The position numbers were made by a program, and so were the translations under genes. 64,000 bases of DNA from Pannonibacter carbonis (GTDB lineage Bacteria; Pseudomonadota; Alphaproteobacteria; Rhizobiales; Stappiaceae): the NCBI RefSeq assembly GCF_003012935.1, contig NZ_PUDR01000005.1:186001-250000 (forward strand). The letters run 5' to 3'. Position 1 is the stretch's first letter, and every line of letters starts with the position of its first letter. Of the stretch, positions 57,293 to 64,000 are shown one piece after another. Under the pieces are notes generated by a model. The model was given only the letters and a program-made list of their open reading frames with translations, ran no database searches and was not told the origin of the DNA.

Positions 57293-57385
57293 AATAAAGC
57301 TTTATTACGCTTTGTAACGCCCTTCACCAACATAAGACATTGATATCGTTGCGATACCGTGAGCGGCTTGCCGCAATGTTACAAA
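57293..57385. promoter_or_regulatory. lpxC upstream region with palindromes
   Basis: AATAAAGCTTTATT (57293-57306) is a perfect 14-bp palindrome, and TTTGTAAC (57311-57318) and GTTACAAA (57378-57385) are mirror half-sites 59 bp apart. The stretch is AT-rich and lies between the ftsZ stop and the lpxC start, so it likely holds the lpxC promoter and perhaps a regulator site. Confidence 0.4.
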
Positions 57386-57394
57386 CGGAAACGA

Positions 57395-57412
57395 CCCGGT
57401 GAAACCACCGGG
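57395..57412 (-). terminator. Hairpin after ftsZ
   Basis: CCCGGTG/CACCGGG with a GTTT loop on the minus strand, followed by TCGTTTCCGTTTG. The T-run is broken, so termination is probably partial, allowing some read-through to lpxC. Confidence 0.5.
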
Positions 57413-57452
57413 CCGCTCCGAAGGGAAGAGTGTCAGCGCTGGTCTGGACGAC

Positions 57453-59216
57453 TCAGTTCGACTGGCGGCGCAGGAACGCCGGGATCTCGAGCTGGTCTTC
57501 CTCGCTGTGGGCCTGCGGACGGGCCGGGGCCCGGCCGGTGGCATCCAGCTGACCGGCAGCACCCATCTGCGGACGGGGAGCCGGAGCCATCTGCGGCATG
57601 CGCGGAGCCGGACGCATCTGCGGCTGCTGAGCGACCGGAGCGGCCGCACGCGGCTGCACCTGCGGCTCGGGAGCGACGTCTTCGTGCTCGACGTGACGCG
57701 ACAGGCCGGAGGCCAGCCGGCGCAGCAGACCCATCGGACGGCGGTCGTCACCGTGATCGTCCTCAACTGCATGCTGGACCGGTGCGGCCTGCGGGACGAC
57801 GTCCTCGGTCCGGGCCGCCTGGGCGCGCATTTCACGCTGGGCGATCGGCGGGAAGTCTTCCATGCGCGGCATGCGCGGGTTGGCGACCGGCTGTTCGGCG
57901 ACCGGCGGGATGTACGGACGGCTGACCGGGCCTTCGGCGGCCAGCGGCACCTGGACCGGCTCGCCGAGATCGGCGGCAGGAACCTTGGTGGTCATCAGGT
58001 CGGGTGCCGGGCGAAAGGCCTTGATCTGGACATCAGGATCCGTTGCGGCGGCAACCGCGACCGGCTCGGGGATCGACAGTTCACGTTCAAGGCTGGCCAG
58101 AGCGCGGGAAGCGGCATCCTGCTGGAAGGAACTGACCGGCGCGGCGGGACGCGTGTCAGCCGGGCGGGCTGCCTGCGTGACGACCGGCTTCTGCACGCTG
58201 TCCACCCGCTGGGTCAGCATGACGTTCATGTCAGCGTTTCCCAGGGTCTGTTCCTTGTCGATGCCGGTGGCAACGACCGACACCCGGATGATGCCGTTGA
58301 GGCTTTCGTCGAAGGTCGCGCCGAGAATGATGTTGGCGTCCGAATCCACTTCCTCGCGGATGCGGGTGGCGGCTTCATCGACTTCGAACAGGGTCAGGTC
58401 CGTGCCGCCGGTGATCGAGATCAGGAGGCCCTTGGCGCCCTTCATCGAGGTCTCGTCGAGCAGCGGATTGGCAATGGCGGCTTCTGCAGCCTGCTGGGCG
58501 CGCTTGTCGCCGGAGGCTTCGCCCGTGCCCATCATCGCTTTGCCCATGCCGCGCATGATCGAGCGCACGTCGGCGAAGTCGAGGTTGATGAGGCCTTCCT
58601 TGACCATCAGGTCGGTGATGCAGGCCACGCCCGAATACAGCACCTGGTCGGCCATCGCGAAGGCATCGGCGAAGGTGGTCTGGGCATTGGCGATGCGGAA
58701 CAGGTTCTGGTTCGGAATGACGATGAGCGTATCGACGTTCCGCTGCAGTTCCTGGATACCGGCTTCAGCGATCCGCATGCGGCGCGAGCCTTCGAACTGG
58801 AACGGTTTGGTCACCACACCTACCGTCAGTATACCTTGCTGGCGGGCCGCCCGTGCAATAACGGGGGCAGCGCCCGTGCCGGTGCCACCGCCCATGCCGG
58901 CGGTGATGAACACCATGTGCGAGCCAGACAGGTGATCGTTGATCTCGTCGATCACTTCCTCGGCGGCCGCAGAGCCGACTTCCGGCTGCGATCCGGCCCC
59001 AAGGCCCTCGGTCACGGCAACGCCCATCTGGATCAGGCGCTCGGCGTGGTTCATGGCGAGAGCTTGCGCGTCGGTGTTGGCCACCACGAAATCGCAGCCC
59101 TGGAGGCCGGCCGAGATCATGTTGTTGACGGCATTGCCGCCAGCACCGCCGACGCCGAAGACCGTGATTCTCGGCTTCAGCTCCTGAATGTCAGGCATCT
59201 TCAGGTTGATGGTCAT
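57453..59216 (-). CDS. ftsZ: Cell division protein FtsZ
   Basis: Tubulin-like GTPase forming the Z ring. The 587 residues are long for FtsZ because of a ~230-residue Pro/Gln/Ala-rich linker (about 345-570), as in Hyphomicrobiales. The GTPase motif GGGTGTG is at 109-115, with the T7 loop NLDFADVR; the C-terminal peptide [10 protein letters not shown], which binds FtsA and others, is present. GAGGAAC precedes ATG 59216. It follows ftsA by 102 bp. Confidence 0.97.
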   Translation of the reverse strand: MTINLKMPDIQELKPRITVFGVGGAGGNAVNNMISAGLQGCDFVVANTDAQALAMNHAERLIQMGVAVTEGLGAGSQPEVGSAAAEEVIDEINDHLSGSHMVFITAGMGGGTGTGAAPVIARAARQQGILTVGVVTKPFQFEGSRRMRIAEAGIQELQRNVDTLIVIPNQNLFRIANAQTTFADAFAMADQVLYSGVACITDLMVKEGLINLDFADVRSIMRGMGKAMMGTGEASGDKRAQQAAEAAIANPLLDETSMKGAKGLLISITGGTDLTLFEVDEAATRIREEVDSDANIILGATFDESLNGIIRVSVVATGIDKEQTLGNADMNVMLTQRVDSVQKPVVTQAARPADTRPAAPVSSFQQDAASRALASLERELSIPEPVAVAAATDPDVQIKAFRPAPDLMTTKVPAADLGEPVQVPLAAEGPVSRPYIPPVAEQPVANPRMPRMEDFPPIAQREMRAQAARTEDVVPQAAPVQHAVEDDHGDDRRPMGLLRRLASGLSRHVEHEDVAPEPQVQPRAAAPVAQQPQMRPAPRMPQMAPAPRPQMGAAGQLDATGRAPARPQAHSEEDQLEIPAFLRRQSN

Positions 59217-59318
59217 AAGTTCCTCGCGACCCTCTAAGGGCACCCGATTCTCGGGGGCCCAGTTCTTCCCTTGTGTGTGCGCCGTTGCCGGCATTTCAGT
59301 CCGACGCGGCGTCCCGCG

Positions 59319-60641
59319 TCAGAAGCTTTCCCTGATCCATTGGCCCATCCGGGCGAGATATCCCTGATTGCCACCCCAGCCGGAGCGCTTGTACTTCGGC
59401 TGGAATTGCTCGATCTGGGACACTTGCGGATAGATGAGAAGGCCAACGGAGGCGGCAAACGCCGGTCCCTTGGCCGCCTCTGGCAGTCCCGCCACACCGA
59501 GCGGCCTGCCCAGTCTGACGTTCCGGCCGATCACCCGGCGTGCCACTTCGCTGAGACCGGTGAGCTGGCTCGCTCCGCCGGTCAGAACGATCTGCTTGCC
59601 GACACGTCCGGCAAATCCGGACGCCGTCAGCCGGTCCCGCACCAGCTCGAGGATTTCCTCGACGCGGGGGCGGATCACGCGGGTCAGGGCCGACCGGGGG
59701 ATCTGGTTCGGCAGATCGCCCTCGCCCTCGACGGGCGGAATGGTCAGCATGTCCCGGTCATCAACACTGGTGGCCAGCGCCGACCCGTGCAGGGTCTTCA
59801 GCCGCTCGGCATCGGTGAGCCGGGTGGCAAAGGCACGGGCGATGTCGGTGGTGACATGCTGCCCGCCCACGGCGATGGCATCCAGATGGACCATCTGGCC
59901 CTCAACGAACACGGACAGCGTGGTTGTGCCACCGCCCATGTCGATGCAGGCCACGCCCAGTTCCGCCTCGTCGTCCACAATGGTCGAGAGGCCGCTGGCG
60001 AAGGGCGTCGCCACCAGCGTTTCCACCTGGAGATGCCCGCGATTGATGCAGAGCTCCAGATTGCGGACGGGAGGAACTTCCGTCGTCACCACCTGCATGT
60101 CGACCCCGAGCTTGAGGCCCATCATGCCGCGCGGATCGCGGATGCCGCGGTTGCCGTCCAGCGAATAGGAAATCGGCAGCGCATGCGTCACGGCCCGGCC
60201 ATCCGTAGCGGAATGGGACGACCCGGCCACCAGCACGCGCTGGATGTCTGCCTCTGTGACAGATTCGCCGGCTAAAGGCACGGTGGCGCTGAAGATTTCG
60301 CTCTGCAGTCGGCCGCAGGACACATTGGCGATCACCGATTCAACCGTCACGCCGGCCATCCGCTCGGCCGCATCCACGGCAAGGCGGATCGCCTGCTCGG
60401 CCGCATCCATGTCAACGATGACGCCGGACTTGATGCCGCGCGAACGCTGGTAGCCATAGCCCAGCACTTCCACGGCATGCGAGCGGCCGGCCAGCACATC
60501 GGAGCCCTCGCGCGGGGTCAGCTTGGCGATCAGGCAGCAGATCTTGGTCGAGCCGACATCAAGGACGGACATGACGACGGCGCGGCGTCCCGGCAGGGGG
60601 CGCATGCGCGGCAAGTACAGGGCTGTGCCGTTACGGCTCAT
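59319..60641 (-). CDS. ftsA: Cell division protein FtsA
   Basis: Actin-like protein tethering FtsZ to the membrane. The 440 residues show VLDVGSTKICCLIAKL, the SHS2/1C domain (~105-190), CIDMGGGTTTLSVF and VLTGGASQLTGL nucleotide motifs, and a C-terminal amphipathic helix (GYLARMGQWIRESF) for membrane binding. Its ATG overlaps the ftsQ stop by 4 bp (ATGA). Confidence 0.96.
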   Translation of the reverse strand: MSRNGTALYLPRMRPLPGRRAVVMSVLDVGSTKICCLIAKLTPREGSDVLAGRSHAVEVLGYGYQRSRGIKSGVIVDMDAAEQAIRLAVDAAERMAGVTVESVIANVSCGRLQSEIFSATVPLAGESVTEADIQRVLVAGSSHSATDGRAVTHALPISYSLDGNRGIRDPRGMMGLKLGVDMQVVTTEVPPVRNLELCINRGHLQVETLVATPFASGLSTIVDDEAELGVACIDMGGGTTTLSVFVEGQMVHLDAIAVGGQHVTTDIARAFATRLTDAERLKTLHGSALATSVDDRDMLTIPPVEGEGDLPNQIPRSALTRVIRPRVEEILELVRDRLTASGFAGRVGKQIVLTGGASQLTGLSEVARRVIGRNVRLGRPLGVAGLPEAAKGPAFAASVGLLIYPQVSQIEQFQPKYKRSGWGGNQGYLARMGQWIRESF

Positions 60642-61552
60642 GTGTTCGCCCCCCGTTTCGCGACCTTGTCGCGTCCCTTGGGGGCGTCCTCACGCCGCTT
60701 TACCGCCTCGTCAGTCAAGCGCACCACGACCCGGTCGGGCAGGCGCATATCGACTGCGGAGATGTCACGGGTCAGCAGCGCGTTGTCGGCATCCATACGC
60801 AAAAGCTCGACCATCGCTGCAGACATGCCGTTTTCCGGCAAGCGAACGGTAATACCGTTCTCCAGCATCAGATCCCAGCGGCGATGGCCGACGAGGAAGG
60901 CCGCCCGGACGCGCGGACGCAGCGAGGGCACCTCTTCCAGCGCCGAAATGATCTCACCTGCCCGCTTCTGCGCGCCATCGTTGACCACCAGCAACAGGTT
61001 GGCATAACGGCCGTCAACTTCGCGGGTAATGATGTCACCCTGCTCGTTGATGATCGAGACGACATCGCCGTCCTGCCACAGCGCAAACGGAATTCGCTCC
61101 TCGACCGTCACCTTCAAGGTATTCGGGTAAAGCTTCATCACCGAGGCATTCTTGATCCAGGCAATCGAGGTCAGCCGTTCCCGCGCACCGTCCACATCAA
61201 ACAAGGACAGGGAGGTCCCCTCCTCGATGCCGAGCGCAGACAGGATCTGGTAGTCGGAGGTCTCGCGCTGGCCGGAGAGCTTGACGGTCTCGATGCCGAA
61301 GCCGGCAGCGCTGATCAGAGACTCCGACACCATCCGTCCGTAGCCGCCGAGAATGACGCCATAGGTGATCGTCGCCGCCAGAAAGGCCACGGCCGCAACA
61401 GATCCCGTTCCGCGCGGCAGCTCGGCGAGCCGCCCCGCCTGGCGCCAGAGCGGGCGCTGATGCAGGCGTGCGACACCACGCCCGCGCGGTGCGAGCTCCG
61501 CTTCCAGCGGAAAGGCGGTCTCTTCCTTGGCCTTGCGTCTCAGCGAGAGCAA
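60638..61552 (-). CDS. ftsQ: Cell division protein FtsQ
   Basis: Bitopic divisome protein of 304 residues: a cytoplasmic N-terminus of ~50 residues, one membrane helix ([17 protein letters not shown]), a POTRA domain ([20 protein letters not shown]) and the FtsQ/DivIB domain. TTG at 61552 has GGAGG seven bases upstream and overlaps the ddl end by 13 bp, so TTG is the likely start. Confidence 0.93.
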   Translation of the reverse strand: MLSLRRKAKEETAFPLEAELAPRGRGVARLHQRPLWRQAGRLAELPRGTGSVAAVAFLAATITYGVILGGYGRMVSESLISAAGFGIETVKLSGQRETSDYQILSALGIEEGTSLSLFDVDGARERLTSIAWIKNASVMKLYPNTLKVTVEERIPFALWQDGDVVSIINEQGDIITREVDGRYANLLLVVNDGAQKRAGEIISALEEVPSLRPRVRAAFLVGHRRWDLMLENGITVRLPENGMSAAMVELLRMDADNALLTRDISAVDMRLPDRVVVRLTDEAVKRREDAPKGRDKVAKRGANT

Positions 61553-62466
61553 CTTGCGTCCTCCACCATCCAGGTGACGAGATCTCCGAAACTCGTGCCC
61601 TCGTGGGCGGCGAGTTCCGGGACCAGAGAGGTCGGTGTCATTCCGGGTTGTGTATTCACTTCCAGGCAGATCAGCGTCCCGGTGCCGTCGGGCTTTTCGT
61701 CAAAACGGAAATCCGCCCGCGAAACACCCCGGCACCCGAGAGACTGATGCGACATCAGGGTAAGTTTCTGTACTTCTTGGTAAACAAAGGATGAAAGATT
61801 TGCAGGAAGGATGTGGTCAGACCCACCTTTCGCGTATTTGGCATCAAAATCATAAAAGCCGTGCCCTTTTGGCACGATGTCGATAACGCCAAGCACCCGG
61901 TCACCCATAACCGCGCAGGTCAGTTCGCGGCCCGGAATATAGGTTTCGCACATCAGGACGTCGGAATAGGGCCAGTCCGCCCGGTAAAGCTCCTGCGGCG
62001 GATGGGCGGCATCCTCCTTCACGATCAGGACGCCAAAGCTGGAGCCTTCGTTGATCGGCTTCAGCACATAAGGCGGCGGCAGCGGATGATCGCGGCCGAT
62101 TTCGTGACGGTTGACCACCACATGGCGCGTCACCGGAACGCCGGCGGCGGCCATCACGGCCTTGGCCTTGACCTTGTTCATGGCCAGCGCCGACGCCATC
62201 ACGCCGGAGTGGGTGTAGGGAATGCCGAGGATTTCCAGAACGCCCTGGATACAGCCATCCTCGCCGAACGGGCCATGCAGGGCATTGAAGGCGACATCAG
62301 GACGCAGTTCAGCCAGGCGCGCAGCGATATTGCGGTCAACATCCACCCGGGAAACCTGAAAGCCCCGTGCCTCAAGGGCATCAGCGCATTCCTTGCCGGT
62401 GGACAGGCTCACGGGCCGCTCATGCGCCCACCCACCCATCAGCACCGCTACATGTTTACCCGTCAT
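61540..62466 (-). CDS. ddl: D-alanine--D-alanine ligase
   Basis: ATP-grasp ligase making the D-Ala-D-Ala of peptidoglycan. The 308 residues show [45 protein letters not shown] and the C-terminal [16 protein letters not shown]. Its end overlaps ftsQ. A CtrA-like TTAA pair lies upstream. The murB gene is 466 bp further upstream, separated by short hairpin repeats. Confidence 0.96.
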   Translation of the reverse strand: MTGKHVAVLMGGWAHERPVSLSTGKECADALEARGFQVSRVDVDRNIAARLAELRPDVAFNALHGPFGEDGCIQGVLEILGIPYTHSGVMASALAMNKVKAKAVMAAAGVPVTRHVVVNRHEIGRDHPLPPPYVLKPINEGSSFGVLIVKEDAAHPPQELYRADWPYSDVLMCETYIPGRELTCAVMGDRVLGVIDIVPKGHGFYDFDAKYAKGGSDHILPANLSSFVYQEVQKLTLMSHQSLGCRGVSRADFRFDEKPDGTGTLICLEVNTQPGMTPTSLVPELAAHEGTSFGDLVTWMVEDASCSR

Positions 62467-62529
62467 TGCCGCGACTCACCCGAACACGTGTTTCCCGCCG
62501 ACAATGCGCAGCAATTTGGTAAAGAATCG

Positions 62530-62545
62530 TTAACCAAGGCGTTAA
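62530..62545. promoter_or_regulatory. CtrA-box-like site upstream of ddl
   Basis: TTAACCAAGGCGTTAA has the TTAACC half-site followed by a second TTAA at 8 bp, one base more than the usual CtrA spacing. It is 64 bp before the ddl start. CtrA controls ftsQA/ftsZ in Caulobacter, so the location makes sense, but the match is not perfect. Confidence 0.4.
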
Positions 62546-62663
62546 GGATTGTGTTTACGAATGGGCGGGGCGGAGTGTTGCCGCGGCGCAACATTTTTTA
62601 AGCCTGCGGTATGGAACAGGTGTCGTTCAGGTCGTGTGGATTGCTGTTCGTGCGCCGCATCTG

Positions 62664-62912
62664 GCCGCCTCGGTTACTGGGCTCCTGCCTATGCAGGAGC
62701 GACGAAGGAGGGGTGGCGGTGGGAGCAGAGAAGATGCACTGGCAGCAAACTAACTCTCGTCGCTCCTGCGCAGGCAAGAGCCCAGTAGCCCCTGTGTGGA
62801 TTGGTAATGCCAGCAAGTGTTTCTGCGTCCAGTACAGCGCGGGTTACCGACCGTGCGCGGAATCTGCCCGCCTCGGTTACTGGGCCCCTGCCTGCGCAGG
62901 GGCGACGAGGGG
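62664..62912. repeat. Three short hairpin repeats between murB and ddl
   Basis: CGCCTCGGTTACTGGGCTCCTGC... at ~62668, an inverted copy at ~62756-62790 and a third at ~62870-62912 share the text GGTTACTGGG followed by a perfect stem. The stem is GCTCCTGC/GCAGGAGC in the first and GCCCCTGC/GCAGGGGC in the third, so both sides changed together. The 62467-62932 gap has no gene. Confidence 0.8.
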
Positions 62913-62932
62913 AACGAACGCGGGCATATCCT

Positions 62933-63886
62933 TCAATCCAGGAACGGCGTGATGGCCTGGCCGGGGGTGAAGTCGCCGAGGCGTTTGATTTCCCATTCGA
63001 GGAGGATGCCGGAGGTTTCGCGGACGCGGCGGCGGACGGTTTCGCCGAGGAGCTCCAGATCGTGGGCGGTGGCGGTGCCTGTGTTGATCATGAAGTTGCA
63101 GTGCATCTCGGACATCTGTGCACCGCCGATGGTGAGGCCACGGCAGCCGGCGGCATCGATCACTTTCCAGGCGGAGGTGCCGTCCGGGTTCTTGAAGGTG
63201 GAGCCACCGGTCTTCTCGCGGATCGGCTGCGCCTTCTCGCGGTGGGCCGTGACGTCCGCCATCTCGGTGCGGATCTGCTCGACCGGGGCCGGGATGCCCT
63301 CGAACAGGGCGGAGGTGAAGATCAGGTCCTTCGGAGCACTGCAGTGGCGATAGGCATAGCCGAGATCAGCATTGCTGAGCACATGGCGTTCGCCCTTGCG
63401 GTCAAGCGCCGTGACCTCGACGACCCGGTCGCGGGTCTCGGCGCCATGAGCACCGGCGTTCATGCGCAGCGCGCCGCCGATGGCACCGGGAATGCCGGCG
63501 TAGAAGGCAAAGCCGCCGAGCCCGGCTTCAGCTGCAAATTCGGCCAGGCGCTTGTCAGGAACAGCCGCACCGGCCCGAATGCCCGTCTCGCCAACACGGT
63601 CGATGGCACCGAAGCCCTTGCCGGTGAGGCGGATGACAACGCCGTCAAAGCCGCCGTCGCGGATGAGGAGATTGGAGCCAAGGCCAATGACGAGCACCGG
63701 CACATCCGCCGGCAGCTGCTGCAGGAAGCTGGCAAGGTCGGCCTCATCGGCCGGCTGGAACAGCACGCTGGCCGGGCCGCCCGCGCGCAGCCAGGTGACG
63801 GCAGACAGCGGTGCATCGCTGGATACCCGGCCACGAATGCCGTGGATCGAGGCGCCGAGGCGGATCAGGAGATTATCCGAACTCAC
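62933..63886 (-). CDS. murB: UDP-N-acetylenolpyruvoylglucosamine reductase
   Basis: FAD enzyme that reduces the enolpyruvyl group in peptidoglycan precursor synthesis. The 317 residues show [35 protein letters not shown], the catalytic [21 protein letters not shown] and [17 protein letters not shown] at 63886 overlaps the murC stop (GTGA), marking translational coupling; the longer start upstream would sit within murC. Confidence 0.96.
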   Translation of the reverse strand: MSSDNLLIRLGASIHGIRGRVSSDAPLSAVTWLRAGGPASVLFQPADEADLASFLQQLPADVPVLVIGLGSNLLIRDGGFDGVVIRLTGKGFGAIDRVGETGIRAGAAVPDKRLAEFAAEAGLGGFAFYAGIPGAIGGALRMNAGAHGAETRDRVVEVTALDRKGERHVLSNADLGYAYRHCSAPKDLIFTSALFEGIPAPVEQIRTEMADVTAHREKAQPIREKTGGSTFKNPDGTSAWKVIDAAGCRGLTIGGAQMSEMHCNFMINTGTATAHDLELLGETVRRRVRETSGILLEWEIKRLGDFTPGQAITPFLD

Positions 63887-64000
63887 GCCTTGGCCCCCTG
63901 CCCCAGCGCCGCAAGCTGGCCCGGCAGCGCATGCGCCCACTGGGTGATGTTGCCCGCGCCCAGGCAGACAACATAATCGCCCGGCTGGGCAATGCCACCA
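63883..64000 (-). CDS. murC: UDP-N-acetylmuramate--L-alanine ligase, C-terminal fragment (cut by the window edge)
   Basis: Reading inward from the edge on the minus strand gives [21 protein letters not shown] and a few more residues before TGA at 63885-63883. This is the MurC C-terminus (the G-A-G-N-I motif). Only 38 codons are present; the rest lies outside the window. Its stop overlaps the murB start. Confidence 0.85.
   Translation of the reverse strand, partial: GGIAQPGDYVVCLGAGNITQWAHALPGQLAALGQGAKA

Noticed and set aside
57399-59237. 612-codon plus-strand frame opposite ftsZ
   Set aside because: Antisense shadow; ftsZ on the minus strand is unmistakable.

Overview
The window is a high-GC alphaproteobacterial chromosome segment, most likely from Hyphomicrobiales (the old Rhizobiales). 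Three things point there. The tmRNA gene is circularly permuted, as in alphaproteobacteria, and lies next to an alpha-type sspB. The division block reads murC-murB-ddl-ftsQ-ftsA-ftsZ-lpxC-bamD-recN-ligA. Small families typical of the group (DUF1127, DUF2065, DUF4087, DUF4169, RHH_4) are present. The genus cannot be fixed from the sequence alone. Almost everything is ordinary chromosomal core; the accessory material is small.

Layout. 0-22.5 kb is rich in amino-acid metabolism: ilvB-ilvH behind a leader peptide and terminator, serA, pdxJ, two small exported proteins, an RHH protein, a DJ-1/PfpI protein, a TetR regulator, ilvC, a class C-type PBP lipoprotein, a YadG/YadH-like ABC exporter, pirin, a low-GC insert bracketed by a copied pirin 3' end, a tacA-tacT toxin-antitoxin pair, a GNAT-Nudix fusion, a PhzF protein, leuA behind a leucine-rich leader peptide, an ABM protein, a GNAT, and divergent miaA/serB whose start codons overlap. 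22.5-30 kb holds a GGDEF-EAL protein and the membrane proteolysis operon hflK-hflC-DUF2065-degP. 30-43.4 kb holds thyA-glpQ-folA-elaA, the permuted tmRNA, sspB-DUF4169-RHH, a 1341-residue AsmA protein, an FAD-linked oxidase, a PhyH-like dioxygenase and an aminopeptidase P. 43.5-49.5 kb holds a DUF1127 gene, prmA, a two-component pair and a UvrD helicase. 49.6-64 kb holds a GIY-YIG gene, a pair of long palindromic elements and then the recombination/envelope/division block ending in a partial murC.

How the genes work together. ilvB, ilvH, ilvC and leuA supply the branched-chain pathway. ilvBH and leuA each carry a small upstream reading frame packed with branched-chain codons, so ribosome-stalling control is likely at two separate places. 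The tmRNA encodes the tag ANDNYAQDVALAA and the next gene encodes SspB, the adaptor that hands such tagged proteins to ClpXP, so the tag maker and the tag reader are neighbours. hflKC, degP, bamD, lpxC and the AsmA protein concern membrane quality control and outer-membrane assembly; the dcw genes run as a tightly overlapped transcript.

Unusual content. The strongest leads are the pirin-linked insert carrying an immunity-like gene, the 249-bp tandem array of three 146-bp palindromic elements between lpxC and bamD, two almost identical ~190-bp palindromic elements beside ligA, several diverged relatives of an extragenic palindrome, and three short hairpins between murB and ddl that keep their pairing despite base changes. 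I found no CRISPR array, insertion sequence, prophage, tRNA or rRNA gene.
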